A stretch of DNA of 64,000 nucleotides from G963663365 sp963663365 (GCA_963663365.2 CAXXIH010000003.1:496001-560000); one strand, 5' to 3'; shown: positions 42,272-51,857, counted from the first letter of the stretch. The notes: generated from the sequence alone by a model not told the origin. Numbers and translations are program-made.

Positions 42272-44305
42272 ATGCAGATTTCTCCCAAGGCAAAACGGCA
42301 TTTATCCGGATTCTTATACGGTGCGCTAGCCGCAATTGTCTCCGTGAATATTTTGTTTGGGACATTCGGGGGTCATTCAGTACCGTTGTTTGCCGTTGAC
42401 GGCTGGCTTTACGACCGCCTTTTATCATTACGTCCACAGGGCGAAACCAAAGAATGTCCGACTATTATTGTCGTTGACTTCGGCGATGACAGTTTTGATC
42501 TCTTAAAATCCATCGATCCTCGTTTGGGGCAATGGCCCTGGTGGCCCGATTTCTTTAGCCAGTCCATCGTCAATTTAAAAAGCCTGGGCGCGACAGTAAT
42601 CGGAATCGACAAATTGTTCCTTGATCCACATATCATGAATGATGACGATGAGAATGTGTTTCAGGCAGAGATGGATATGGCTCAAAGGTGCCGTGAGCAT
42701 GGCAAAGTTGTGCTTGCATCCAAATTTCAAAAAAGAAATGTCGGTGGCGCTGAGACTTTTTTTCTTAGGTCACCAATATTCCCTTTCACTGATGCTGAAA
42801 TTAATACAGGCATAGTTAATCTCCCTATAGATGCGGATAATGTTATTCGCAGGGCGCAGCCTTTTTTCGAATCCCAAGGAGAAATCTATCCTTCATTTGC
42901 AGCGGAAGTTTATCGGTTGTACCAGGATTTTCCTGCCACGGAAATGTCTTGGAACGCAGAACAATCTGCTTCGCTCGATGAACTGGTTTTTCCACTGCAT
43001 AATGGCAACACCTTCTATATTGCCTATGGTGATATCAAACCGGATGACCATAGGTTTCCGGTATTTCCTTTCGCATGGTTTATAGATGGTCCATTTAAAA
43101 CCATTTTTGGACCGGACGGCATATTTTCGGACAGCAATGCAGAGGATGAGTTCACTGTAGACTTGGATATTTTCAAAGGCAGCATTGTTCTTATGGGAGC
43201 ATCGGTTCCCGACCTGCACGATAATTATCTCACACCGATTGCACATGATATGCCCGGTGTGGAAATTCATGCGAATGCTCTTCGCACTCTTTTTCTTGGG
43301 GTGCCTTTAAAACATGTGGATGATTGGCTTCAAGTATGGGGAACGTTTTTGCTTGGTTTATTGCTTTGCCTGTTCTGTGCCGTGGCCTCGATCCGTGCGG
43401 GAATCATCACCAGTTCCGTGATTATTCTCGGGCTGGCCGTAGCGGCTGCGATGGCTCTGATTCAATGGGATTATGTAACGTTAATCGTCACCCCTGCCGC
43501 GTCCCTGACCCTTTCGGTGGCAACAACCATTTCTTACCGTTATATCGCCGAGGAGCGGGAGAAACGCTACTTGAAAAACCTTTTCGCGAAAGCCACAGAT
43601 GCCAAACTCGTCGAACAGTTGTTGGAGAATCCCGAACTTGTCCGGTTGGGGGGCGACCGGCGCGAAGTTTCGATTCTATTCTGCGATATTCGTTCGTTTT
43701 CCACGCTTTCCGAGACCATGAATCCGGAAGTGTTAATCGGTCTCCTCAATGAATACTTCACCGCGGTTACCGAGACCATTTTTAAAAACAATGGAATGAT
43801 CGATAAATTTATCGGTGATGCAGTCATGGCGATTTTTGGTGCGCCCCTGCCAATGCCGGATCATGCCTATTGGGCGTGCAAAACGGCCATCGATATTCAT
43901 AAGGTACAGACCGAAGTCTCAAAAGATTGGGAAGAGAAAGGCCATCAACCATTCCGTATTGGAATCGGTTTGCATACAGGCCTTGCGGTTTTGGGAAATC
44001 TCGGTTCTGAAAAGCGGTCGGATTACACATGTATTGGCGATGCCGTGAATGTCTCGTCTCGTATTGAAGGACTCAATAAGACTTATAAGACGGGAATTTT
44101 AATTAGTGAAAACACATACGAGGCTTGTCCTGATCTATTGGATGTGCGCGAAGTCGGTGAGGCTGATATTCGTGGACGCTCAGAGAAGGTTCGGCTCTAT
44201 GAGTTGCTTGCCGTTCATGAACCACCTAAGCAACTCATATCTGAGGATAGGACTGATGGCGTGAATCCAGCGAGTACTCAACCAAACGATGATAGTAATG
44301 GGTGA
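42272..44305 (+). CDS. CHASE2-domain adenylate/guanylate cyclase
   Basis: 677 aa from ATG 42272 (GGAAAG 9 nt upstream). TM1 near 12-32; CHASE2 extracellular domain ~40-330 (VPLFAVDGWLYDRLL, VIGIDKLFLDP, GSIVLMGASV); three TM helices ~340-420; class III cyclase domain ~450-630 with VSILFCDIRSFS (metal Asp), GDAVMAIFGAP (second Asp) and DYTCIGDAVNVSSRIEGLN. It should make cAMP or cGMP in response to an external signal. The residue selecting adenine or guanine was not determined. It is followed by a FecR-like gene, a pair often seen together in other bacteria. Confidence 0.92.
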   Translation: MQISPKAKRHLSGFLYGALAAIVSVNILFGTFGGHSVPLFAVDGWLYDRLLSLRPQGETKECPTIIVVDFGDDSFDLLKSIDPRLGQWPWWPDFFSQSIVNLKSLGATVIGIDKLFLDPHIMNDDDENVFQAEMDMAQRCREHGKVVLASKFQKRNVGGAETFFLRSPIFPFTDAEINTGIVNLPIDADNVIRRAQPFFESQGEIYPSFAAEVYRLYQDFPATEMSWNAEQSASLDELVFPLHNGNTFYIAYGDIKPDDHRFPVFPFAWFIDGPFKTIFGPDGIFSDSNAEDEFTVDLDIFKGSIVLMGASVPDLHDNYLTPIAHDMPGVEIHANALRTLFLGVPLKHVDDWLQVWGTFLLGLLLCLFCAVASIRAGIITSSVIILGLAVAAAMALIQWDYVTLIVTPAASLTLSVATTISYRYIAEEREKRYLKNLFAKATDAKLVEQLLENPELVRLGGDRREVSILFCDIRSFSTLSETMNPEVLIGLLNEYFTAVTETIFKNNGMIDKFIGDAVMAIFGAPLPMPDHAYWACKTAIDIHKVQTEVSKDWEEKGHQPFRIGIGLHTGLAVLGNLGSEKRSDYTCIGDAVNVSSRIEGLNKTYKTGILISENTYEACPDLLDVREVGEADIRGRSEKVRLYELLAVHEPPKQLISEDRTDGVNPASTQPNDDSNG

Positions 44306-44385
44306 TTATCGGTGTTTGAGATGCGTTTTCTGAGTGGGAATGGGACCAATGATTGGTGGAAGGATGTCAGAGAAAGGAATCGGAT

Positions 44386-45348
44386 ATGAAGACTTGTAAA
44401 ACCACAATGCTGGTTATTGCCGTCCTGATCGCTGCCTTTTCATTTTCTATAGGGGCTGAGGAGCCGGAAGCCTTCGCAAAAATGATGCAGGCCAAGGGCG
44501 AGGTACTCGTTTTTCGTTCCGGTTCAGAGAAGGCTGAAGCCATTTCACGTGGAGATCTGCTTTATGCTGGAGACCGTGTGACCTTAGGCCGGGATTCCTC
44601 AGCGATTCTTGTTACAAAAGAACGAAAAATTATTAACCTGTCATCTGATAGTGAATTGACGGTCAACGCCGGGGCGGGTGATGGTGCTACCGGACTACAA
44701 GGCCTTGGTCTGGGAATGTTTCGGAATAATAAAGGGCGCATCAATCCAACCGTTGTGGCCGCTGTTCGGGACAAAGGCGATGCCAATATGCTCTTTCTTT
44801 CGCCAAGGAATGGCGTAAGCCGTGATTCTGAATTGCATCTGCAATTCGCTCCCCTGCCCGAGGGATATCATTACGAGGTCGAAATCGTCTCCAGGGAACC
44901 GAAATTTCGCCATGTTGAACCACTTAAAAGTTCAGAACTCGTTTTGGATGAACAATTAACCGGCTATCCCGTGAAACGCGGAGAGCCCTATTTCATCTAC
45001 GTCAAAAAGTACAACGTACGGGGTGTTGTAACCGATTTTGAGGAACGCTTATACACCGGGCTCATAGGCGAGGATGACCTAAAAAAGGTTCAGCAAGTGG
45101 AAAAGGAGGTCCAGCCTTGGCTTAAGGATGAGAAGGACTCTCTTGCCTATCTCACGGTTCTCGCAGAGACTTATGAAGAGTATTTCCTGCGCGATGAAGC
45201 TATCGCTGCCTATGAGAGAATCTGCGATAAAGTCGCGCCCGGCGACCTCTATAGCCTGCAACGGCTTGAGGAACTCTATGCCGAGGTTCAAAATGGACCC
45301 AAGTACCGAAAGGTACAGGAGACAATAAAGAAGATGCATTCCCAATAG
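44386..45348 (+). CDS. Secreted FecR-like protein with TPR-type C-terminus
   Basis: 320 aa from ATG 44386 (AAAGGA 7 nt upstream). Signal peptide (MLVIAVLIAAFSFSIGA). Residues ~30-105 resemble the FecR domain (GEVLVFRSGSEKAEAIS, GDLLYAGDRVTLG, SSAILVTKERK). The middle part has a beta-rich, Fn3-like piece (YHYEVEIVSREPK, PYFIYVKKYNV). Residues ~255-320 are helical with two TPR-like units (YLTVLAETYEEYFLRDEA, YAEVQNG). It follows the CHASE2 cyclase by 80 nt and probably interacts with it at the cell surface; this is inference from co-location. Confidence 0.72.
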   Translation: MKTCKTTMLVIAVLIAAFSFSIGAEEPEAFAKMMQAKGEVLVFRSGSEKAEAISRGDLLYAGDRVTLGRDSSAILVTKERKIINLSSDSELTVNAGAGDGATGLQGLGLGMFRNNKGRINPTVVAAVRDKGDANMLFLSPRNGVSRDSELHLQFAPLPEGYHYEVEIVSREPKFRHVEPLKSSELVLDEQLTGYPVKRGEPYFIYVKKYNVRGVVTDFEERLYTGLIGEDDLKKVQQVEKEVQPWLKDEKDSLAYLTVLAETYEEYFLRDEAIAAYERICDKVAPGDLYSLQRLEELYAEVQNGPKYRKVQETIKKMHSQ

Positions 45349-45406
45349 GCTTCGGCAAGGCTGTTTGGGGAGCCAATCTTTGCCAACTGGCCCTGAAAGG
45401 CTTCCT

Positions 45407-45444
45407 GTCCCGCTTGTCGAACTTGCGGCAAATGCCGCCGGGAC
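45407..45444 (+). repeat. Nested stem-loop before the BON gene
   Basis: GTCCCG (45407-45412) pairs with CGGGAC (45439-45444), and inside it GCGGC-AAAT-GCCGC (45425-45438) forms a second stem stacked on the first, leaving a 12-nt bulge. No T-run follows, so it is probably not a terminator; it may be an mRNA-stabilising or regulatory leader. It ends 42 nt before the BON start codon. Confidence 0.35.
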
Positions 45445-45486
45445 GTATCATAAGAGTACTACAGTGGAATTTTTCCGGAGGAAACC

Positions 45487-45798
45487 ATGATCCGCAGAAT
45501 TTTAACCTCCTGCCTCGTTGTGGGGTTGGCTTTCGTGATGGTCGGCTGTGCTTCCAGCAAAAAGAAGATGGCGGCTATCGACGATCAAGCTATCGTGAAT
45601 GTTATTAAGTCTGAGTGCGAAAGCGAAAGTGGCCCTCCAGGCCCCTTTGCATTCGACGTTGATTCAGTCGACGGTACCGTGACGCTCTATGGTTCTGTGC
45701 CTTCAGAAGATGTCAAACAGCAGATTCTTCAGATTGTGCGTGACGTAGAGGGGGTTCAGAAAGTCCAATCTTTCTTAGAGATTAAGTCCGGCGCCTAA
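45487..45798 (+). CDS. Small BON-domain lipoprotein
   Basis: 103 aa. Lipobox MVGC (Cys ~21) after a short signal; GGAGG lies 5 nt before the start. Residues ~32-100 form a BON domain (VDSVDGTVTLYGSV, RDVEGVQKV), a lipid-binding or envelope-structure fold. It is followed by a strong terminator, so the cyclase-FecR-BON run ends here. Its role may be to link the outer membrane or peptidoglycan to other envelope parts; this is not shown. Confidence 0.85.
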   Translation: MIRRILTSCLVVGLAFVMVGCASSKKKMAAIDDQAIVNVIKSECESESGPPGPFAFDVDSVDGTVTLYGSVPSEDVKQQILQIVRDVEGVQKVQSFLEIKSGA

Positions 45799-45832
45799 AT
45801 CGGCTACGCATTTCATTGGTTAGAAACTGTTG

Positions 45833-45867
45833 GGAGAAGGGCCTAGTTGCCCTTCTCCTTTGTTTTT
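45833..45867 (+). terminator. Rho-independent terminator after the BON lipoprotein
   Basis: GGAGAAGGGC (45833-45842), loop CTAGTT, GCCCTTCTCC (45849-45858), then TTTGTTTTT. A perfect 10-bp stem. It lies 35 nt after the stop. Confidence 0.93.
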
Positions 45868-45898
45868 GGGGATATGGATAAATGGCGTTTAGGGCAAC

Positions 45899-46723
45899 CT
45901 ATCCGGGGTGTCGCTGGCATTGTTTACAGTAGTGCGTTGTTCTCCCCGCAATGACCTCTGCTGTTATGATCGTGCCACAGCTTTTGCACGGCTCTCCTTT
46001 ACGACCGTAGACAAGATGGCGAATCTGATACCAGCCCTTTTTGCCATCTGGCCGTCGAAAATCATCGATACTGGATCCTCCCGATCTTAAAGAGGCACGC
46101 AACACTTTCTTGATTGAATTCCATAATAAATCGCATTTGTCATCGCTGAGTGAATTTGAGGGTGTTAATGGATGTAGACGCGCTCGGAATAATGCTTCAT
46201 CGATATAGATGTTGCCTAATCCTGCTATGACATCTTGGCCTAATAGCAGTGCCTTTAAGCATCGTTGACGCTTTCTTATGGCTTTATGGAATGAGGCACG
46301 CTTCATTGTAAGGGCGTCGAGACCCAGCCTCCCCAATGGGCTTTCTTCCCTTAACTGTTCCGTTTCATAAACGCCAACGCGTCCAAACCGCCTGGGATCT
46401 ACATGCCGTAGCTGATCGGAACCGTTTATGAAGTGCCAGATGAGATGGGTATGATTTGCAGTCGGAATAGATGCTGGCACCAAACCCAAATGCCCGGTCA
46501 TCCCCAAATGCATCATGACCGTCAGCTGATGGCTCGTATCCAAAAACAGAAACTTCCCATGCCGCCAAAATCGTAAAAACCTTGCGCCGCTGAGTTTTGG
46601 AAGGTCTGCAATACCTGCCTTGACGAAATCGGGGCGGAGGACCTCAATCCGCTGCAGGCGGCGTCCTTCCAGTTCCGGCGCCAACATGCGCCGCACTGTT
46701 TCAACTTCAGGCAGTTCCGGCAT
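45899..46723 (-). CDS. mutM: Formamidopyrimidine-DNA glycosylase
   Basis: 274 aa, the usual length. N-terminus PELPEVETVRR provides the catalytic Pro and Glu after removal of Met; HGKFLF contains the conserved Lys; DPRRFGR is the damage-site loop; GLGNIYIDEALF is the helix-two-turn-helix; C-terminal zinc finger CKSC and CKQC. It removes oxidised guanine (8-oxoG) and formamidopyrimidines and nicks the strand. It reads leftward after the terminator of the preceding rightward unit; the TIM-barrel gene stops 20 nt upstream. Confidence 0.97.
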   Translation of the reverse strand: MPELPEVETVRRMLAPELEGRRLQRIEVLRPDFVKAGIADLPKLSGARFLRFWRHGKFLFLDTSHQLTVMMHLGMTGHLGLVPASIPTANHTHLIWHFINGSDQLRHVDPRRFGRVGVYETEQLREESPLGRLGLDALTMKRASFHKAIRKRQRCLKALLLGQDVIAGLGNIYIDEALFRARLHPLTPSNSLSDDKCDLLWNSIKKVLRASLRSGGSSIDDFRRPDGKKGWYQIRHLVYGRKGEPCKSCGTIITAEVIAGRTTHYCKQCQRHPG

Positions 46724-46743
46724 AGATTAGGCTATTGGCGTGT

Positions 46744-47667
46744 TCAGGCCGCCAATTTCGAAATGGCCGCTTGCAGGCTCGATTTCGCATTATCGATGGC
46801 ATCGGCGGAAGTCAGCCCGCACATGGGTTTGATTTCCGCTGTTACAATCCTCTTTTTTCCTTCTTGCAGATAGCCGATCGCCCGAAGCTGTTGGAGAAAA
46901 TCGGCGAGGTGATCCACATCGTTCTCTCCTCCCTCAAAACCGAAAGGAGGGTGGTTATCGCCGTAATATTCATTGGAAGGATCTTTGGATAAGCAGCTTC
47001 CCACGTGAGCATGTACCAGCGCATCGCCTGCCAAGGGAAGGCTTTCCGATGCTGTTTCTCCCAACAAGGGAAGGTGCGATAGATCGAGCATAATTCCGAA
47101 TGAGGGATGTTTCTCACGAACCTTTTTAGCGATTTCAACTGCTTCCGCCGTTGGGCCGGCAAGGCAGTTTTTGCCAAATTCCACGCGGTCGAAAGTCTCC
47201 AAAATGACTCGGAGTCCTGGCTTGATTTCCTTTGCCCAGGTGCAGAGCTGATCGAGCGATTCAACCAGAATATCGGTCTCTTCTTTGCGATGTTCCGGGC
47301 CGGGATCTTTGCCGCTCATCACAGCGAAACCTTCCGCACCCAATTCGGCGGCCTCTTCCATGGCACTTTTCAGACGAGCCAGTGATCGAGCCAATGTTAC
47401 CCGGTGGCGGCTGTTGATACTCAATTGCTCTGTCAGAATAATCGGTTGGCCTCCATAGCCCAGACGCATCCCGGCATCGGCGACACGTTTTGCAACCTCT
47501 TTCCGGACTCCCGCATCGGCGACCTGGGTCATTTCGATGACCTGAAAAGCCTCATCGTCGATGAGTTGTTGGATCGTTTCTAATACCGGGCCTTCGCCCT
47601 TTGTACATTCAGGGAATGCCATGAAATGAACAAGACCGTAATCGATGGTTTCTTGGTAGAAGCCCAT
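46744..47667 (-). CDS. Sugar-phosphate isomerase/epimerase-like TIM barrel
   Basis: 307 aa from ATG 47667 (GGAGGA 6 nt upstream); a TTG at 47685 is an alternative. The fold is that of the xylose-isomerase-like/AP-endonuclease-2 family: acidic and His residues in VILETFDRVEFGKN, IMLDLSHLPLLGET, VHAHVGSC and VTAEIKPM are placed as metal ligands. Members act on sugars, inositol or nucleotide-sugar substrates. Substrate unknown. Ends 20 nt before mutM, so the two may be co-transcribed. Confidence 0.82.
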   Translation of the reverse strand: MGFYQETIDYGLVHFMAFPECTKGEGPVLETIQQLIDDEAFQVIEMTQVADAGVRKEVAKRVADAGMRLGYGGQPIILTEQLSINSRHRVTLARSLARLKSAMEEAAELGAEGFAVMSGKDPGPEHRKEETDILVESLDQLCTWAKEIKPGLRVILETFDRVEFGKNCLAGPTAEAVEIAKKVREKHPSFGIMLDLSHLPLLGETASESLPLAGDALVHAHVGSCLSKDPSNEYYGDNHPPFGFEGGENDVDHLADFLQQLRAIGYLQEGKKRIVTAEIKPMCGLTSADAIDNAKSSLQAAISKLAA

Positions 47668-47873
47668 GGAGAATCCTCCGGACAAGAGTATGCGCAGTCT
47701 GGTTATGACCGCCTACGGTGCATCTAAAACTGATGAATCATAGGGGCGGAGCTCGCCAAAACAGCTAAACTACATTAGCGGATCCGGCATGCCTTCGCAT
47801 GGCCCATTCCCCTTCCGGAATGGGATTATGCAAAACTCCATCGCCAATTCTGTGTATATCTGCTCAAAACCGG

Positions 47874-49433
47874 CTAATGGCGGGCGTAGTTTTCGACAGA
47901 TGTCGACTCAAAGGGGCCGGTAATCTTAAAAACTTTCCATACACCGGCGGTTCTGCTTTGGATCATCACCAACAAAGCATTTGATCCATATCCTGAAACC
48001 GACTGAAATGTGTAGTAGGTTTCGGTCTTGGCGATATCTGTCTGTTTACTGCCATCTTTCCAAATCAGGTAATCGTTGTCTTGAATCCAGCTGACAATCA
48101 AAACCAGGTCGTCGTTAGCGCCTGCGACAAGCACATTTCCCAGCCCCGTGGGGCCTTCATTAAGTGTATACAGCAACTCCTCATCGAAACCCGCGGCCAG
48201 TACGACCAAATCGGTTTCGTCCTCTATTGGTGTTGGTGTTACCGATGGAGTTGGGGTATCTGTGGGAGTTGGTGTAACCGAGGGAGTCGGTGTATCCGTC
48301 GCATTGGGATCAGGCGTCGGTGACATTGTCGGTGTCAGAGTTATCGTCGGAGTCGGGGTATCTGTGGCATCCGGATCGGGCGTCGGTGTTTGTGTCGGAA
48401 TTTGAGTCTCAGTAGGGGTATGTGTTTCTGTTGGCGTATTTGTAATTGTAGGAGTCGCAGAGGGAGTAACGGGAATATCCGGTGCTTGCCAAAGTTTGGC
48501 GGTGGCATCCCGGGCTCCGGTTAAATATCGTGTGCCATTGGGGCTGACTGCCACGGATGTGATGACATTATCATGCCCCGTAAAGGTTGCTATCAGCTCA
48601 CCGGAACTGAGACTGATTAACCGTGCAATTTTATCGCTTGAACCCGTCAAAACCGCTTCACCGCCGGGCGTTACAGCCGCAGAAAGCACGATTGGTCCGG
48701 CATTATCGTATTCTTCAACAAGTGAACCGGTTTCAGCATTCCAGGTTTGAACGCCATCTCCCCCTGTTACCAAGAGACTATCATCAGGGGTAAAAGACAC
48801 GGACCGGACATACGAATCGAAATCCGTAATTCGGTATAAACGTGTTTCCGTCTCCAAGTCCCAAAGCATGGCGCTTTGATCCCAGCCTCCGGATAGCAGT
48901 TTCATTCCATCGTGTGAGAAGGCGACTCCTAAAATCCAATCTTGATGCTGTTCAAAAGTCATAAGAGTTTGGCCGGTTGTTGTATCCCAGACTCTTACAA
49001 TATTGTCGTCAGCACCCGTGGCAACACGATCCTCTATTGGATCGTAGGCCACACACAGTACGGCCGCAGTGCCGTGAGATAGGATTCGAACAACTTCGCC
49101 CGATTCCACATTCCAGATGATGGCTCTCCCATCGTCACCTCCGCTCACAAACTGATCTCCATCCGGCGAGAATGCGACCGAATTGATATCGTCTTCATGA
49201 GTTTCATAAGTCCGAATCAGAGCGCCTGTATCTGCATTCCAGAGTTTGATGGTATTGTCTCCCCCGCCGGTTAGCACAAGGGTTCCGTCCGGCGAAAACG
49301 CAACAGCTTCGATCCAAACCAAATGACCGGTCAGTGTCAGTAATTCAGTCCCTTCGACCGTATTGGAATTGGCTACCGCAACCGAAGGAATGACGCAGGT
49401 CAACACCAGCAGCGCTACGAATGAGCATCTCAT
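47874..49433 (-). CDS. Secreted WD40 propeller with Thr/Pro linker and C-terminal domain
   Basis: 519 aa from ATG 49433 (GGAGATAGAAC upstream); the frame to 49502 overlaps metG by 11 nt and is unlikely. Signal peptide (FVALLVLTCVIPSVAVA). Residues ~25-300 hold about seven WD40 repeats (VAFSPDGTLVLTGGGDN, AVTPGGEAVLTGSSD and others), likely one propeller. Residues ~305-395 are a Thr/Pro-rich linker of repeated TDTPTP-type units. The last ~115 residues are a small domain with Trp and aromatic strands (SWIQDNDYLIWKDG). No catalytic motif; it may bind a ligand at the cell surface. Confidence 0.85.
   Translation of the reverse strand: MRCSFVALLVLTCVIPSVAVANSNTVEGTELLTLTGHLVWIEAVAFSPDGTLVLTGGGDNTIKLWNADTGALIRTYETHEDDINSVAFSPDGDQFVSGGDDGRAIIWNVESGEVVRILSHGTAAVLCVAYDPIEDRVATGADDNIVRVWDTTTGQTLMTFEQHQDWILGVAFSHDGMKLLSGGWDQSAMLWDLETETRLYRITDFDSYVRSVSFTPDDSLLVTGGDGVQTWNAETGSLVEEYDNAGPIVLSAAVTPGGEAVLTGSSDKIARLISLSSGELIATFTGHDNVITSVAVSPNGTRYLTGARDATAKLWQAPDIPVTPSATPTITNTPTETHTPTETQIPTQTPTPDPDATDTPTPTITLTPTMSPTPDPNATDTPTPSVTPTPTDTPTPSVTPTPIEDETDLVVLAAGFDEELLYTLNEGPTGLGNVLVAGANDDLVLIVSWIQDNDYLIWKDGSKQTDIAKTETYYTFQSVSGYGSNALLVMIQSRTAGVWKVFKITGPFESTSVENYARH
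48222..48475 (-). repeat. Degenerate DNA repeat coding the Thr/Pro linker
   Basis: The plus strand shows repeats of the type GGAGTCGGTGTATCTGTGG, with spacing in multiples of three. It encodes the T/P linker of the WD40 protein. The same kind of linker is in the M6 protease gene at 255-430, so the organism uses one linker type in different surface proteins. Not a CRISPR array. Confidence 0.7.
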
Positions 49434-49491
49434 CGTTCTATCTCCAGGAGCTGGAAATGTGGGGCGCCAACAATGCGAATTGAACTTCAAA

Positions 49492-51006
49492 TCATTCCGC
49501 AATGCGCGGAAACAGCGGACCGCCCGCCTCGGTTGTATTGTTCCGCGTATCGACTTCAGTCAGCGATCCTTTGAATTGTGGAACGCCATTCATTTGGATG
49601 CCGCAACGCCGGAATAATTCGAGTGATTTAGCGGGCACAGCCGGATATAACATGTAGCCTAGAACAACAATGATGTCCACAAGTGAGCGCATCACTGTAT
49701 CCAGACGGCTGGCTTGTTCTTCATTCTTGGCCAAAGCCCATGGTTCCGTGCGTACGATGTAACCGTTACCAAGGTCAGCCATACGCATAGCCAGGTTCAT
49801 GCCTTCCTGAAGGTCCAAATCGTCCATGCTTTTATAGTAAGCATCCAGGATTCTCTGGACCTCATCGGCAAGATCAGAGTCGAATGAAACCTCGGGAACG
49901 GTTCCGCCCCGGTATTTCTTCAACATCGAAAGCGTACGATTGACCAGATTTCCAAAATTATTGGCCAGGTCTGTATCGTGACGGCCTACCATAGATTCGG
50001 CGCTGAAATCGCCGTCTGCTCCGAATTTCACATCTTTAAGCAGAGCGTAACGAAGTGCTTCCAATCCGTATTGTTCAATGATTTCGATGGGATCAACGAT
50101 ATTCCCCAACGTTTTCGACATCTTTTCGCCGCCCGTCGTAAGAAAACCGTGTACGAATACCTGTTTGGGGACTTCCACACCCGCACTCATCAACATGGCC
50201 GGCCATAAGAGGGCGTGAAATCTTGTGATGTCTTTACCGATCACATGGACATCTGCAGGCCAAAATTCTTGATAACCATCTTTTGGAAATCCGGTCGCGG
50301 TGAGGTAGTTGGTCAAAGCGTCATACCAAACATAAGCCACATGCTTGGAATCCCATGGCAGGGGAATTCCCCACTGTGTGGTCGATCTGGAAATGCTGAT
50401 GTCCTCCAGTCCTCTGTCCAACAAGGCCGTCATTTCATTGCGGAATCCCGCCGGCGCCGGGAAATTAGGCCGCTCTGTGTAGAGTTCCTTCAAGCGCTCC
50501 GTAAAATCGGACCATTTAAAAAAGTAATTCTCTTCTTCCAGCCATTTTGCCTCCGTGTTGTGAACGGGGCATCGGCCTTCATTTAGGTCCTTTTCCGGGT
50601 AATAGGCTTCGCAGGAATCGCAGTAATACCCTGAATATTTGCCGAGGTAGATTGCTCCGCTGTCATAACTTCGTTGCAAGAGCTCTGTGACTGCGGCCTC
50701 GTGTCTTGGTTCTGATGTACGGATCACATCGTCGTTGGAAAGATCCAGCGCCTTATAGAAGCCCCTATACACATCAGCCATTCCATCACAATAGGCCTGC
50801 GTATCTTTGTTTTGGGCCTTGGCAGCCTTTTCGGCATTTGCGCTATGTTCATCCAATCCGGTCAGAAAAAACACATTTTTGCCGCGCATACGATTGAAGC
50901 GCGCAATGGCATCTGTTGCGATTTCTTCCAATGCGTGGCCCATATGGGGCTTGGCATTCACATAGGCGATGGCGGTTGTTATATAGAAATTCTGGTCTTT
51001 GCTCAT
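49492..51006 (-). CDS. metG: Methionyl-tRNA synthetase
   Basis: 504 aa. The HIGH-type motif is PHMGHA at 20-25; KMSKT is in GGEKMSKTLGN. A zinc knuckle is seen as CDSCEAYY and GRCPVHN. The protein has no C-terminal tRNA-binding domain, so it is a short form. It attaches methionine to its tRNA. Its ATG overlaps the ricT stop by 4 nt (ATGA), so the two are coupled; the WD40 gene starts 58 nt after its stop. Confidence 0.97.
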   Translation of the reverse strand: MSKDQNFYITTAIAYVNAKPHMGHALEEIATDAIARFNRMRGKNVFFLTGLDEHSANAEKAAKAQNKDTQAYCDGMADVYRGFYKALDLSNDDVIRTSEPRHEAAVTELLQRSYDSGAIYLGKYSGYYCDSCEAYYPEKDLNEGRCPVHNTEAKWLEEENYFFKWSDFTERLKELYTERPNFPAPAGFRNEMTALLDRGLEDISISRSTTQWGIPLPWDSKHVAYVWYDALTNYLTATGFPKDGYQEFWPADVHVIGKDITRFHALLWPAMLMSAGVEVPKQVFVHGFLTTGGEKMSKTLGNIVDPIEIIEQYGLEALRYALLKDVKFGADGDFSAESMVGRHDTDLANNFGNLVNRTLSMLKKYRGGTVPEVSFDSDLADEVQRILDAYYKSMDDLDLQEGMNLAMRMADLGNGYIVRTEPWALAKNEEQASRLDTVMRSLVDIIVVLGYMLYPAVPAKSLELFRRCGIQMNGVPQFKGSLTEVDTRNNTTEAGGPLFPRIAE

Positions 51007-51803
51007 GAGTTTGCTAACGAGATTTCATCCACGTTCCAGGTGCGCAAAGGCGCATCTTCATAGGCCACGGTTACCGTACGGCGCAGGAAATTCATATCCC
51101 GCACTTTTCCTTCGCCCTCCGGTGTATTCACACGAGCGTTATGCCGTGGGAACTCGCGCCGGTAAACCTGATAATCTTGTTCTTCATAGGCCAAGCAGCA
51201 TTTTAGGCGGCCGCATTGGCCGGAGAGTTTTGACGGATTAAGCGCAAGGTTTTGTACCTTCGCCATTTTGATTGTGATGGGTGCAAAACGGGTTAAGAAG
51301 CGGCTGCAACACAACTGCTCTCCGCAAGGACCGAAACCGCCTGTCTTTTTGGATCGGTCGCGTACACCGATTTGACGCATATCGATCCGTGCTTTGAGCC
51401 TTCCCGCCAAATCTTTCACCAACTCACGGAAATCGATGCGGCCCTCGGCAGTGAAATAAAAACGTATTTTCCGGCCATCCAGTGTTTGTTCGGCAGAAAC
51501 CAGATCCATTTCCATTTCACGCTCTTTAATACACTGGGCTGCGGTCTGATAGGCTTCTTTCTCTTTGGCGCGGTTTTCTTCGTAGGTAAACAGGTCGGCA
51601 TCTTCTGCCGGACGGACGACATAAGCGCCGCTTTCCGGAGGCAATTCATCTTCCCATGTGTAAGTGGCACGTTCCACACGGCCGAGTTCCTTATCGCCGT
51701 CGATGTCGAGAACGACATGGTCATACACTGAGAGTGTGTAAGTCTCTTCTTTGAAACGAGCGACGATACGATGCTCGCGAATCCGGACGTCGATTACTTC
51801 CAT
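51003..51803 (-). CDS. ricT: RicT/YaaT-type PSP1 protein
   Basis: 266 aa. PSP1 domain with the characteristic Cys set CGEQLCCSRF and CGRLKCCLAYE, and the segment KTGGFGPCGEQ. In Bacillus, RicT works with RicA and RicF in a [4Fe-4S]-holding complex that affects mRNA processing and sporulation. Role outside Firmicutes is less clear. It leads the ricT-metG pair, a common order in bacteria with this gene. Confidence 0.9.
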   Translation of the reverse strand: MEVIDVRIREHRIVARFKEETYTLSVYDHVVLDIDGDKELGRVERATYTWEDELPPESGAYVVRPAEDADLFTYEENRAKEKEAYQTAAQCIKEREMEMDLVSAEQTLDGRKIRFYFTAEGRIDFRELVKDLAGRLKARIDMRQIGVRDRSKKTGGFGPCGEQLCCSRFLTRFAPITIKMAKVQNLALNPSKLSGQCGRLKCCLAYEEQDYQVYRREFPRHNARVNTPEGEGKVRDMNFLRRTVTVAYEDAPLRTWNVDEISLANS

Positions 51804-51857
51804 AATGCCTGCTTACCTTAGTCCTTTAAGGCTCCATGTCCCGTCTGTTTTTTGCGC

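Noticed and set aside
47803..47824. Hairpin CCCATTCC/GGAATGGG as a terminator
   Set aside because: No T-run on either strand; lies between a gene start and a gene end and may be chance.
48222..48475. Short regular repeats that could suggest a CRISPR array
   Set aside because: Spacing is irregular, in multiples of three, inside a coding frame; they encode a Thr/Pro linker.
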